From Fagopyrum homotropicum (taxonomy: Eukaryota > Streptophyta > Magnoliopsida > Caryophyllales > Polygonaceae): 64,000 nucleotides of DNA. The notes under the pieces were generated by a model that made no database searches, was not told the origin of the DNA, and saw only the letters and a list, made by a program, of their open reading frames with translations. The stretch's first letter is position 1. The number at the start of each line of letters is the position of its first letter. The translations under genes were made by a program, and so were the position numbers. The stretch spans positions 138,490,981 through 138,554,980 of the forward strand of contig BSWB01000001.1 in the NCBI GenBank assembly GCA_033239125.1, read 5' to 3'. Of this stretch, positions 44,738-56,725 are shown one piece after another.

Positions 44738-44742
44738 AAATT

Positions 44743-45242
44743 CCGTAGGGGCGGATCTTTAATGTTCTTCAAACGTCTGACTCTTCATCTTTCTGTCGCT
44801 TCTGATGTTGAGCCGCAGGGGCGGCCCAATGTCACCGCAGGGGCGGTGACACTGGCTCTTCGGCTTCACAGTACCGCAGGTTGGTCTGCAGGTAGAGGCG
44901 CAGGGGAGCCGGCTTCGCTTCTTCAGGGTAAGTAACCGTAGGGGCGCCCACGAGAGGGGCAGAGGCGGTGACAGTCTTCATTTTGGGCGCTGGCGAAGGC
45001 GCACGCTGCGTTCCGGAGTGCCGTGTCACCCGCAGGGGCGGTGACACTGCTTCGCGGGGGCGGTGAGGCACCAGAAGCTTGTCTTCGTGAATGGTCTTCA
45101 ACTCCCAAGTGCTTCTAACTTCTCTTTTAGCTTATTTTAGACTTCTTCTTCAGGATTAAGAAGTTAGTAGCATAAACCGACTCTAATATAATAAAAAGAC
45201 TCTAAAAACTAACTTAAATGATAGTGATTCCATCACCTATCA
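44743..45242 (-). repeat. Element D 3' LTR, proximal part
   Basis: Continues D's LTR after the C insertion and ends ATCA beside the polypurine tract. It includes a perfect 9-bp hairpin TGTCACCGC, AGGG, GCGGTGACA (44830-44851) and other GCAGGGGC-centred motifs. Confidence 0.9.
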
Positions 45243-46189
45243 AACTCCACCATACTTAGACATTTTACTCGTCCCGAGTAAAATAAATGTCAGTGGTTCA
45301 GACTCAAAGGCCTCAGGAAGCATGGGTAAGAGGCATAGATAATGGAAACAGAAGAAAAACCAAGAAAGAAAGAAGGAAAGAGAGAAAATATGAGAAGAAA
45401 GTGAGAAAACTACCATCCTTATTGCTTCAAGAGTGACCTACCCGGACAACCTCCTTATGACTCCCCTTCTTATGCCGCCAAACGTCGGAAGGGAAACCTA
45501 CACTCGGTGTCGATCATTTTGCCAAGGTCCTTTCGGGTTTTCACCTTGAAACTCTTCTTCTTTTCTTGATGATCTTACTTAATCCTCACATCCCTCAAGT
45601 CCATTTTTGCACAAACCTAATGTTGGTGAGACTACCTTCTTTTTGCCTAAATCGCCCTTTCGGGTTTTCGGTTTATCCAAGGATTTTCATGCCTTTTTTC
45701 AACTTCTTTGGCTTTTATTTTATGAATTTCAAACTGAATTACAAATCATGAAAACTAAAATCAAACACAACTCAAAACAACTCAAACAAACTATACATGC
45801 AAATGATATTCCCTCCCCATACTTGAAGCACACTTTTCCCTCAAAGTGGAAAATGAAAGCAAAGATAAATGTGGAGAAGGGAGAAAGATAATACCCACTA
45901 GTGGGACGGTCCGGCTGGACCATCCGGACCCTCCTCCGGGGATATAGGAAGTGGCTGAAGAAGTGCTCATGCCGGCGATAAATGTTGTCAAGACGGTCCT
46001 ACTGGGCGGTCAGCCTACCTCCAATGGTGGTCTCAAAGTTGGATTGTCAAGCCAACTGTTGAGCCTCGAGCTGCTACTATTGGGCCGCCTGCCAAGCATC
46101 CTGCCTCCGGTCAAAGTGGGTGGTCATGCTAGTGGCAAAGCTGGACTGCCAAGCCTATTGCTACTCCAGCATGGTCCGCTGATACTCGG
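45243..46189 (-). other. Element D 3' non-coding region and polypurine tract
   Basis: The polypurine tract CTAAGTATGGTGGAGTT lies next to the LTR (about 45243-45259, read on the minus strand). Near 45520-45670 are degenerate versions of B's paired stem-loops, with CCCTTTCGGGTTTT as the loop on the plus strand. The degenerate Gln-rich tail of the env-like ORF extends into about 45930-46189. Confidence 0.7.
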
Positions 46190-47261
46190 TCTACCAAGCC
46201 TGATGCTTAGTGGTCAAGACAGCCATTTGAGCCTGGAGGCTCCTAAGCTCGAGACCGTCATGAGCCGCTGAAGTAGGCATCTCCTCATTATACGGGATGG
46301 GTATGTGGTCCTCATAGTGAGCCCGGCTGGAGCTCGCAGCATGTCTCTCCATAATGGTCACCCAAGGCCGCCTCGGCACAAATGGATCAGCCGGGATGTA
46401 CAACTCAGAGAGCTCATCTCCAAAGGGAAGCGGCCGTGGAAGGTAGGTGATGCAGCTCCCATCTGCAAAGGAAAGCCAAAAAAGGTTCTCCCTATCCCTC
46501 TTGAGGAGCTTGCACCTCCGAAGCATCCCTTCCGTATAGAATGGGACCGCCATCCCATCCTCGAGGTCGGAAAGGTCCATCACTTGTTCGGCAATCAAAG
46601 AGATCACCCCGCTGCCAACAATATCCCATGGCTCGTTCTTCCTAATCAGCTTCAAAGCGGTAAGGAAGAGGAACGGCCAATCCGGCACCTTCTCACTCAT
46701 CGGTAGGCAGGCATAGAGCAATGGAAGGTCCTTAAGAGCGACCTTGTTCTCCTCTTTGTGCCCACAAAATACACTCATGAGGATCTTGGAGAGGAGTCTC
46801 AAGCAGGGGTGAGTGAGTTTGTTGGAATACTCACCCCCGACATGAAACTCGGAGCCGCTGGCTGCTTGCCAAAACTCACATAGGTCCGGAGTAGGAATGG
46901 GCTCCCACCAATTCTCAAAGGCGTTGAGAGTCACCCCAAAGGCCTCCTACAGCTGGGAGTAGTCAAGTGTGTACTTCTTTTTGTTGAACTTGAAGGAAAG
47001 TCCAACACACACGTGATCCTCCTTCTCCATGTTAAAGGTGGCGATGAACTGTCAGTTGAGCTCGGGATATGTGGGAGCACTCTTCTTCATAAAGTCCCCG
47101 AGCCCAGCGTTGGTGAGGAATGATTGCATGCTCTCTAACATTCCTAGCTTCTTCAATGTTGGTATGTGAAAAAACCAAGTTGCATACACAACCCGATCTT
47201 GCACAATCCCATAGTGGGTCTTCTCAATCTTTGACATCTTGTATTTCTTTTGTGGTTCCAT
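46190..47261 (-). pseudogene. Element D env-like ORF
   Basis: Read from MEPQKKYKMSKIEKTHYGIV (47261), it parallels B's env-like ORF and is better preserved in the middle: GSEFHVGGEYSNKLTHPCLR, FCGHKEENKVALKDLPLLYA, LIAEQVMDLSDLEDGM, YTEGMLRRCKLLKRDRENLF and ELSELYIPADPFVPRRP. Stops include a TGA near 47052 (Arg in B) and a TAG near 46950 (Gln in B). Function is unknown, as for B. Confidence 0.7.
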
Positions 47262-47329
47262 TTCTTTCAAGGATTTGAGCAAAGGAATTAGTAATTTCAA
47301 AAACAGAGAAAGAAGACGAACACTCTATT

Positions 47330-48143
47330 GCTATTTCCGCAGGGGCGGCTGTGAGATGCGCAGGGGCGGTGAGGCGCAGGGGCGGCAACTTGCAGGCACA
47401 GGGGTGGGAGAACAGGAGGATGCGATTCTTGACAACTGCGAAGGTGGTGGAGCTGGGGAGGGTTCCTGTGGCTTGTGGCTGGTAGAGATGTCGCCGAAGG
47501 TGGTGGAGAGTGGAGGGAGGAGATCATGGGGGTTGGGAGTGTAGTAGGGTGATGGTGTGAGAGATCGAGGGTGGTGATGGCTGTTAGTGGGGAGAGGGTG
47601 GCGCAGAGGCGTCGGTGTCGTGGTGGTAGCGTCAGTGAGGTGGCGCAGGGGGCGTGTGCAAGGTTGTCGCGAGGGAGAGATTAGGGCGCAGGGGCGTGAG
47701 GGTTTTGAGAGTGCGAGGTCGGGAGAGAGAAGTGAGTGGTGGGTGAGGGAGAAGAGGGGTTGGTGGGGTAGGTGTAGGGTATTTTGGGATTTCTTATTTT
47801 TTTTCTTTTCTGGGTAAACCCGTAAGGGCGGGGGCTTGTCACCGCGGGGCGGTGACAACGAAGAGGGGGACGCAGGCCCAACGCCGGGGGCGGCGCTGGG
47901 GATGCATGTCAAGAATGGCCGCCGCAAGGGCGTAGGGATGTCACCGCGGGGGCGGTGATAGAGGTGTTGCAGACGCAGGCCCAGCGCCGGGGGCGGCGTT
48001 GGGCAAGAGTGTCACCGCAGGGGCGGTGACTATGAGCCGCAGGGGTGGTTTCCTTGACAAAAGCTCCTCTTCTTATTCCTTCGGGTTGCCTCCCGAGTAG
48101 AGCCTTTGTTTTACGTCGTTGGCTCGACGTAAGGACCCTACTT
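47330..48143 (-). repeat. GC-hairpin-rich spacer of element D
   Basis: Counterpart of the B spacer. It includes TTGTCACCGC, loop GGG, GCGGTGACAA (about 47837-47859), where the loop is a variant but the 10-bp stem is perfect, and CCGCAGGGGCGG copies at about 47337 and 48015. Apparent long open frames here (for example 47331-47927 minus) follow from the GC-rich repeats and show no domain. Confidence 0.7.
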
Positions 48144-49440
48144 CTATGCTTGGGCCTCCTCCAATACCATTTCATCAATGGGGTCATTCTTCACTCCTTC
48201 AAGATAGGGCTCGAGCCTTTGTCCGTTAACTTTGAATACTTTGTGCGTTTGTGGATCATAAAGATCCACATCGCTATGAAGGTACACGTCAGCTATCACG
48301 TACGGACATGTCCACCTTGAACGCAGCTTACCTGTAAAAAGCTTCAAACGGGATTGAAAAAGAAGGACTTTGTTACCTACTTTGAAGTCTTTCCGGAGGA
48401 TGTTTCGGTCATGCCACGCTTTGGTCTTTTCTTTGTATGCAGTGACATGGCCATACGCATCTAGTCTCAATTCCTCCAGCTCTTGCAATTGGAGTTTTCA
48501 AAACTCTCCTACCTCCTCTATATTCATGTTGCACTTCTTTACCGCCCATCATGCCTTGTGCTCAAGCTTCACCGGAAGGTGGTAAGCTTTTCCGAACACA
48601 AGCCGGAATAGAGACATCCCTATAGGAGTCTTATATGCTGTCCGGTATGCCCATAGAGCGTCGTTTAGCCTCAAACTCCAATCCTTCCTTCCGGGAGAAA
48701 CCGTATTTTCAATGATGGTTTTGATTTCCCGGTTGGATACCTCCGCTTGACCATTTGTTTACGGATGGTAGGCTGTTGACACTCGTTGGTGGACATGGTA
48801 CTTCTTAAGGAGAGCGGTGATTGTCTTGTTGCAAAAATGGGTGCCCCTATCACTTATCAACGCCTTTGGGATGCCAAATCTTGCAAAAATATTATCCTTA
48901 AGAAACGCTGCAACCACTTTGGAATCATCAGTTTTGGTGGCCTTTGGTTCCACCCACTTGGAAATATAGTCCACCGCAAGTAATATATAAGTGTGCCCAA
49001 AAGAAGTAGGAAAAGGACCCATGAAATCTATCCCCCTTACATCAAAAATTTCACAAAATATAAGAGAGGATTGAGGCATTTCATGTCTCCTAGAGATGTT
49101 ACCTACTCTTTGGCACCTATCACACACTTTGCAAAATGCAAAAGCGTCTCTAAATATGTGTGGCCAAAAGAAACCCGCATCTAAAACCTTTGTGGCAGTT
49201 TTGTTGGCCCCAAAATGCCCGCCACATGCTTCAGAATGACAGAATGTTAGGACAGATTGTACCTCATTTTCCGGGATGCAACGGCGTATTACCTAGTCAC
49301 TACAATGCTTCCAATGGTAGGGATTGTCCCAAACGTAGTGTCGAGCTTCGACCTTCACCTTCTCTCACTGTGCCTTGGTGAAGTCTGGAGGATACTCACC
49401 CCTAACAAGGAAATTTACAATGTCAGCAAACCAGGGCTTG
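48144..49440 (-). pseudogene. Element D integrase
   Basis: The core is clear from 49127 down: MCDRCQRVGNISRRHEMPQS, GIDFMGPFPTSFGH, ILLAVDYISKWVE, LISDRGTHFCNKTI, then after a frameshift the C-terminal region YKEKTKAWHDRNILRKDFKV and QTHKVFKVNGQRLEPYL, ending at 48144. The zinc-finger part (49180-49420) is frameshifted. The catalytic D, D and E region is recognisable but not in one frame. Confidence 0.82.
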
Positions 49441-49452
49441 AATGATTGTAGT

Positions 49453-51128
49453 TTAAACCAAACCTCTATCGAGTGATCCGCAGGGGCGCCTAGCTCGAGC
49501 CGCAGGGGCGGTTACACAACAGAGGGTTCTGTAGAAGGTGTCGTCTGGAAATCTTCCAACTATTGCCCTTCCTTTGGCTAGATCTTCTTCCTCATTCACT
49601 AGCCTGCTCAAATGATCGGCCACCAGGTTCTCAGCCCCCTTGTTGTCCCGTATCTCTAGGTTAAACTCACTTATAAGGAGCACCCACCGAATCAATCCTG
49701 GCTTTGATTCCTTCTTCTCCATGAGATACCTAAGAGCTGCATAGTCAGTAAAAATGATTACCTTTACTCCAAGAAGGTACTGTCTGAATTTCTCAAGTGC
49801 AAAAACCACCGCTAGCATCTCCTTCTCGGTGGTAGAGTAATTCCTTTTTGCTCCATTAAGCGTCATGGATGCATAACGGATGACGTGTGAGGCTCTTCCA
49901 TCCTTCTGTCCTAAGACAGCTCCTACGGCGTAGTCGCTGGCGTCACACATAATCTCGAAAGGTTTCTCCCAATCCGGAGACCAGATGATTGGTGCACTAG
50001 TGAGGCATGCTTTCAAAGTGTCGAAAGCTTTCTTGCAACTTTCATCCACTATGAAAGTGGCATCTTTCTTGAGTAATTCACACAATGGCGCCGAGATTTT
50101 TGAAAAGTCTTTGATGAACCGCCGATGAAAAACTTGCATGACCTAGAAAAGAATGGAATTCACGAATGTTAGTAGGATAAGGTAAACTTTGAATAACATC
50201 AAGTTTTACCTTATCTACATCTATCCCTTTTGAGGATATCACATGTCCTAACTTTATTCCTTGTTCAACCATGAAATGAAAATTTTCCGAATTAAGAACT
50301 AAATTAGTTTCTACGCATTTTTCAAGAACGAGTTTTAAGTGTCCTAGACATGCATCAAAACTATTTCCATAGATGGTAAAGTCATCCATAAAAACTTCGA
50401 TAAAGTTCTCTATATATTCGGAGAAAATACTTATCATGCACCGTTGGAAGGTGTCGAGGGCATTGCAAAGTCCAAATGGCATTTTGCGGTACGCAAAAGT
50501 GCCAAATGGACAAGTGAAAGTAGTTTTTTTCTTGGTCTTCCGAAGGAATGGCTATTTGGAAATAGCTCGAGTATCCGTCCAGAAAGTAATAGTATGGATG
50601 ACCTGCAAGACATTCCAACATTTGGTCCAAAAAAGGTAATAGAAAGTGGTCTTTACGTATTACCATGTTAAGTTTGCGGTAGTCAATGCAAACTCTCCAA
50701 CCGGTTTGTGTTTTACTCGGGACCATCTCTCCATATTGATTCTCCACCATAGTGATACCCCTGTTCTTTGGAACCACTTGGGTTGGACTAACCTACTAGC
50801 TATCCGAGATGGGGAAAATCATGTCCGCTTGGAGGAGCTTCAATACCTCCTTCTTGACCACTTCCATTATCGGCGGATTCAACCTTCGTTGAGGTTGCCT
50901 AGATGGTTTCGCCTCATCCTCAAGGATAATTCTATGCATGCAAGTGGATGGGCTTATCCCCTTGATGTCCACAATGGTCCATCCAAGGGCCTTCTTGTGC
51001 TCCTTTAACACTTTAACCAACTTCTCCTCTTGACCGGTTGTCAACTTGTTAGAGATGATAACCGGCAAGGTGTTGTTGTCTCCAAGGAAAGCATACTTGA
51101 GGTGAGGTGGAAGATCCTTCAGCTCCAT
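49453..51128 (-). pseudogene. Element D reverse transcriptase and RNase H
   Basis: RT: VPKNRGITMVENQYGEMVPS (the part deleted in B), WRVCIDYRKLNMVIRKDHFL, then FGLCNALDTFQRCM and EVFMDDFTIYGNSF in a second frame. RNase H runs from 50139: MCDASDYAVGAVLGQ, TTEKEMLAVVFALEKF, IIFTDYAALRYLM (His after the Asp is Tyr) and NLVADHLSRL. Frameshifts near 50480-50560 and 50100, and a TAG at about 50800, break it. Confidence 0.85.
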
Positions 51129-51322
51129 CTCCGGGGCCTACACTATAGATGGAACAAGCTTCTCGCTTGGGGTTAGTAAGGTGGGCCCAATGACCAAATT
51201 GGAGATAGGTAGCCTTTTGTGTCCATCCAATTGGGCTAGGACCTCTTTCATGCTAGATGTCAATGCATATTCTGAATTATGATCATCAATGTCATGCTCA
51301 ATTATATTTCTACACTCGTCAA

Positions 51323-52142
51323 CTATGATGCACGAACACTTCTAGAAGGCGACGTGTCCCGTGTCCTGCCATGTCGGACACGGGGACACAACAGGGCACG
51401 GCTCGGACACGGTCAAATATGACCGAACACGGTCAAGACACGTTTCCAAGGCAGGACACGTCTAGGACAAGGCGAGGACGCAGATTCTCTCCCATTTTTT
51501 TTTCTGACTAAACCTAGCCCCAAATGGCCACCTACGAGATTGTGGTTGCCGGAAGTATGACACCGATCTTCTTCTTCAACTCTAATGTTGAAATGTTGAT
51601 CTGCCGACCGAATCTTCTCTCCATTTTTCTTATGATTTTATAAATTAATTTTAAATATTTGATTATTAATTTATTATGTAATCTTTCTTTGTTGTATGTT
51701 GAGCGTGTTCTTCTAATTTTTTCACTCTTTATAATTTACAAATATTTATTATTATTTTCCTTAGTTGATCATGTTCAGTTGTTGTTAATTTGCAAAATGA
51801 ATGGTTCATTCTTCAGTTTTGATACTAAGTATGTTTCTTTCAGATAATAAGACTAAATATGATTATTTCTATGTTTTGTAAGTCTTTAAATGTTTGTTTC
51901 TAAACTTTTGTTTCGGTTATTTTATTATCATATTAATATTTTTATATATTCATATATCATTGTTTTTTTTCATATATGTGTATCTCATTATGATATAAGA
52001 ATTATATATTTCAATATCTTTAAAATGATATATTATTTGTGTTACTCGCCGTGTCCCCGTTTCCTATACTTTTGAGATTGCCGCTTCCCCGTTTCTCGCC
52101 GTATCCATTTTCCGTATCCGTGTCCGTGTCCTTGCATCATAG
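51323..52142. mobile_element. Intact non-autonomous TIR element inside D
   Basis: The left end is CTATGATGCACGAACAC and the inverted right end is CTATGATGCAAGGACAC (15 of 17 matching). Both are flanked by perfect 8-bp duplications CTCGTCAA (51315-51322 and 52143-52150), interrupting D's pol at the codons for NIDEL. Subterminal regions carry repeated GTGTCC / GGACAC motifs, and the interior is AT-rich with no transposase frame. An 8-bp duplication suggests hAT, but the first bases do not fit the usual hAT terminus, and Mutator-type is possible. A partial copy is at 6520-7530. Confidence 0.85.
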
Positions 52143-52150
52143 CTCGTCAA

Positions 52151-53400
52151 TGTTAGAAATATCAAAAACATCTTGCACAAAAGGTTCTATAATATCAATG
52201 GCACATAAGGAATGATCATCAATAGGAAATTTCATTGCATCATAAATGTCAAATTCAACTACCTCCCCATCAAATTCCATGGTTAATTTGCCACTAACAT
52301 AGTCGATTTTGGTTCTAGCGGTTTTTAGGAATGGTCTTCCCAACAATATTGGTGCAGCATGTGAGTCGTTTTCCATGTCCATTATAAAGAAATCAGCAGG
52401 GAAAATCAGATTATCTACCATTACTAACACATCTTCAATAATCCCTTTCGGGTAAACATTAGATCTATCAACAAGTTGTACTACAATCCGAGTTTCAGTT
52501 AATGGCCCAAGCCCAAGTGATTTATAGATGGAATAGGGAAGGACATTAATAGAAGCACCAAGATCAAGCATAACTTTGTCAAAGCGGGTTTCCCCTATAA
52601 AACAAGGGATGCTTACCATGCCCGGATCGCTACATTTCTTGGGCATTCGGCGTTGGAAAACGGTGGACACATGCTCGCTCACTTGCACTTTTTGTTTCTC
52701 CTTCAGCTTTTGATTCCTCTTGATGCTGCAGAGTTCCTTCAAGAACCGAGCATACTTAGGAATACTTTTCACCAATTTAAGGAGAGGGATGTTTACCTCG
52801 CATTTGGAGAAGGTCTCAAAGAGATCATTGTCCTCGATTATTCTTCTCTCCTTTAGTGCTTTGGGAAAAGGAGCTGGTGGTTTCTCAGCATACAAAGGTG
52901 GAAAATCAGGCCAGATGTATGAATCCTTCTCTACAGAACTCTCTATCGTGTTTCCCGCATGGTCGCAAGCTTGCAGGCGTAGGGGCGGCTCAAGGGCTGC
53001 CACCGCAGGGGCGGTGACAACCAGCCGTAGGGGCGGCGTCTGCTCAGGGGCTGGCGCAGGTGCAGCCACATGTGCGGCTGTGGGGGCGGCAAACTCGTCA
53101 GAGGGTTTGTTCTTTCCTTTTGTTGCTGATTTTTGCTGGATTTGCTTCCCACTTCTCAATGTTAAGGCACTAACATTCTCCTTGGGGTTGACCACCGTCT
53201 GGGAAGGCAAATTTCCGGAGGATCTAGCTTCGATCCTTGTGATGGCTTCCGCCATTTGCCCAACCTGTTTCTCAAAGTTCTTGATGTTGGATTCTGTTGT
53301 TTGGACATGAGTAGCAAAATGCTTAGTTAAAACCTGCAGCATATCCTCAGTGGATTGAGACTTACCTTGGCGGGGCTACTGCTGTTGGTTTTGTTGATCC
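52151..53400 (-). pseudogene. Element D gag-pol linker and protease
   Basis: An open stretch of about 400 codons (53342 to 52151) includes VQTTESNIKNFEKQVGQMAE, a Pro/Ala linker encoded partly by GC hairpin motifs (about 52975-53090, read as PPLRL), protease LDLGASINVLPYS and AAPILLGRPFLKTARTKIDY. It is cut at 52150 by the TIR element, and translation would resume at 51314. Confidence 0.82.
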
Positions 53401-54439
53401 CTCCATCAAAAATTCTGTTGATCACGCCAATTTGGCATGTAATTCTGTGCATATGGATCGTTCCTAGGCCTTTGTTGCTGTTGTTGCCCATAGCCCAATG
53501 TGTTTACCTCAGCATCGTCATCTTGGACTTGAGGGCATATGTCCGTTGGGTGGTAGGGGTCGGCACAAACTCCGCATGCCTTAAGTTGTTGTGGAGTTCC
53601 CATAAGGGTCAATCTCTTCACCATCTCTTTCAGCTCAGCAAGTTAAGTGGAGATCTCATTCTTCCCAGGATTGATAGCATGAACTCCTCTTTTGGAAGAA
53701 GTCCTTCCGAAATTCCAAGTTCCTTCAGCTAGTTCCTGCATCTTTTCTAAAGCAAGGTCAGGAGTGGTATTGAGAATGTTACCTCCACAAGCAGCATCGG
53801 CGATCCTCCTCTCATTTTCAAGCAAGCCATTGTACAAGTACAAGACTAGGTCTTGAGTTGAATACCCATGGAAAGGACAGTTGGATCAGAGGCATGCAAA
53901 CCATTCGAAATACTCATAGAGAGTTTCGTCCGCCTCTTGTTCAAGGCTGCTTATAGCTTTCTTCAAGCTATTGGCCTTCTTAGCTGGAAAGTATTTCTCC
54001 AAAAATGCCGTGTGGAGATTCTCCCAAGTGTCGATGCTCCCGGATGGAAGGTGGTAATACCAATCATCTGCTCCATCCTTGAGCGTGAAACCGAACGCCC
54101 TCATCTTGATTAGCTCTTCCGTAATGTTGGCCGGTTTCATGCTCATACACACGGTATGAAACTTTCCAAGGTGCTTGATGGGGTCTTCACCACTTAGCCC
54201 ATGGAATGATGGGATCAAGTGAATCAGCCCGGCTTGAGCTCGAAATTGACATCTTCCCCTATTGCCGGTATAGTAACCGCAAGAAGGTGTTGAGTCAAGT
54301 CCGGCTGCGTGAGTTGGCAAAGTGTTCGGTTAGCCATCTCTTCACGGAGTCTTTGTTGTCTACGTTGCCGGATGTGCGTTCTCTCAATTTCTGCATCAAA
54401 AGGAGCAAACCCGGAGTTAGTAGCACGGGTTTGAACCAT
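53401..54439 (-). pseudogene. Element D gag
   Basis: It starts at MVQTRATNSGFAPFDAEIER (ATG 54439). After a frameshift near 54230, the gag domain continues with LIHLIPSFHGLSGEDPIKHL, AFGFTLKDGADDWYYHLPSG and ENLHTAFLEKYFPAKKANSL. A knuckle CGVCADPYHPTDIC (C-x2-C-x4-H-x4-C) lies at about 53540-53585. Further frame changes lie near 53890 and 53640. Confidence 0.83.
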
Positions 54440-54496
54440 AAAAATGGCTCAAACCAATAATCAATAATAAAAATGAAATAAAAACACAAATAAACT

Positions 54497-54513
54497 CCCC
54501 GACAACGGCGCCA
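54497..54513 (-). other. Element D primer-binding site (tRNA-Asp, one mismatch)
   Basis: The minus strand reads TGGCGCCGTTGTCGGGG, one base from the perfect tRNA-Asp complement, six bases from the LTR. Confidence 0.85.
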
Positions 54514-54518
54514 AAATT

Positions 54519-55792
54519 TGACAAGGATAATTTCTTATAGTCTTTTATATCCTATCAAAGTGATTTCCTAACTCAATACTAAAGCAAGTATAGTGATTAA
54601 GTAAGGGTCGAACCCAAGAGAGTTGAGTTAAGTTTTAATTAAAATCAATTATTGATTATGTAACCAAGTAAAGGGAGGGGGGTTTGGACTGAATTGATAC
54701 GAAACAAAATAAGAAAGCAAATAAAGAGGTCAATGGATTTATGAGAGATGAACTACACTAGGTTGAATCTTAGCATGCAATGCTACTTTGGTTGGTTCAT
54801 TTTATAAGTGTTTAGCAATGTTCTCGTCTTGATCATATATATGTGTTCAGCCAATCGGCATCAACACAACTTAACAAGTTAATGTCCCGTAGACCTACAA
54901 AAACAAGTCACAAGTTAGCTTTTAAACAAAGACAAAAAGATATAAAGAGAAGAATAAAACCATTAGACTTTTCTTTATATTTGTATTCCTTTTCCTTTAA
55001 GTAATCACAACTAGCTTTTACCTAAAGTTTTTCTACTAGATTAAAGACCCGAATCCGGAATCTATTAATCCTAGTTCTTTGCATGCAATTAAACACTAAG
55101 GTGATCAAACTAAGTGATAAGAAACATGCAATTAGATAAGTGAAGCACAAGGAATACAAAACATATACTGAATAATACTTATATTAAAAAGGACTTACAA
55201 CCAAAGCAACAATACAGCTTCAAAACAACCCAATGTAGCAAGGAAATTAGAAGCTCATTACACAAAGGAAGCAAGGGAAAAGAGAGAATAATGTGGGAAA
55301 TGGTGGATGATTCTAACAATCAGCCATGGACCTATTTATACTACAATTGACACTAAATGGGAGTAAATGGTCGGCCTAAACAGCCACCTTTAATGCCATA
55401 AAGGTGGTGCAAACAGCCGGAGTAAAGTCTTTGTCGCTAAACCGCAGGGGCGGCCTTCAGGACCGCAGGGGCGGTTTAAGCGAAAACGCTTGGAGTTCTT
55501 CATGACCGCAGGGACGGCCTGACAATTCCGTAGGGGCGGATCTTTAATGTTCTTCAAACGTCTGACTCTTCATCTTTTTGTCGCTTCTGATGTCAAGAAG
55601 CAGGGGCGGCCCAATGTCACCGCAGGGGCGGTGACACTGGCTCTTCGGCTTCACAACTCCACAGGTTGGTCCGCAGGCAGAGGCGCAAGGGTGCCGGCTT
55701 CGCTTCTTCAGGGTAAGTTACCACAGGGGCGCCCAAGAGAGGCGTAGGGGCGCCCAGGAGAGGCGCAGGGGCGGTGACAGTCTTCGTTCCGG
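54519..55792 (-). repeat. Element D 5' LTR, truncated
   Basis: Matches 32176-32943 plus 44743 onward, and is lost after about 55792 (around GTCTTCGTTCCGG). It therefore lacks about 260 bp or more of the U3 start. GC motifs lie at 55441, 55463 and 55620 (CCGCAGGGGCGG). Confidence 0.85.
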
Positions 55793-56725
55793 GAAATCAC
55801 CATCAGAAATGTTTCAAATTCTGGAGGTGATGATGATGATTTTGTTGATCCGCCAAGTGAGTGACTTCATTTATATATTTCGTACATAACAAGTAAGTCT
55901 CCAGTATCAAATAACTCTCTATTTTATGTCAATAGAAAAACCAATTGTGGCTTAGAAAAATGTGGCAGTTGTTAAAAAGATGAAGGGGAAAAGGAAAGCT
56001 GAAACTAGTAGTCCAAATGTCATACTTGTCAAGTTGTCAATTTTATATACACAAGATATTTTGTCATAAATGTAGAATATATGCATCTAGTTTACATATG
56101 ACAAACTTCGTATAGATCATCAAAGAGGACCAACTAGAATAAGGACTCAGTATTAACATCACCGATCAATGGAACTTTTGTACATGTAGCCGAAGAAACC
56201 AAGGCTAAAGGTGTTGATCCAACAAATTCCAAGATCCCTAAGAGTTCAAGGTCAGTTTAGTTATGTACATAAGTTGGATATTCTAGTTAATATAAGTAGG
56301 TGGAACATACATATAATGTATGACTACATTGTAGATTATTTACAACAAAAGGTTTACACAATATATGTATATACACTTAGTATTTCAGAAGATGTACAAA
56401 CGAAAAACACATTGAAAATATGTCACTCCATGTACATATAGATTTGATTCATATACATAAGGAAACACTCGCATGTAGGTTATTTGCACAATTTTAGGAC
56501 CTGTTTTCAATAAGTATGTTGTATGCATACTAGAAACATGACTTCTTATGCACTAATATCAAACCATATACATATAATTTTGATATATAAATGAATGTAT
56601 ATTCATATAATGTAGCAATTATTTTCTGGTTGATTATATAAATGTACATAATCTCAATGTAAACAATGCAAAATGGAAGCAAATCAACCGGATTGGGTTG
56701 CTCAAATCATGAATAAGTTGGAATC
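55793..56725 (+). other. Host gene-like fragments of unknown identity
   Basis: Three short exon-like pieces stand out from AT-rich sequence. The first is GGDDDDFVDPPSE followed by a GTGAGT-like donor region (about 55825-55855). The second is VVKKMKGKRKAETSSPNVIL (about 55963-56020, nuclear-signal-like KKMKGKRK). The third is VAEETKAKGVDPTNSKIPKS (about 56187-56250), before a GGTCAGT donor. MEANQPDWVAQIMNKLES (56672-56725) ends exactly where element E begins. I do not recognise the protein, and exon calls are tentative. Confidence 0.35.

Larger units (their letters stand above)
32176..55792 (-). mobile_element. Element D: Athila-type retrotransposon, interrupted by C and a DNA element
   Basis: The element reads right to left: truncated 5' LTR (54519 to about 55792), tRNA-Asp primer site, gag, protease, RT, RNase H, integrase, env-like ORF, polypurine tract, then the 3' LTR split into 44743-45242 and 32176-32943 by element C. 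Its proteins and LTRs are the same family as B but in the opposite direction. The left edge is 32176 (TGACAAGG); the right edge has lost the start of the 5' LTR, so no target duplication can be matched. Confidence 0.9.

Noticed and set aside
47331..47927. 198-codon Pro/His/Ser-rich open frame on the minus strand
   Set aside because: It results from GC-rich, stop-poor repeat sequence in the element D spacer; no domain and no homologous frame in B.
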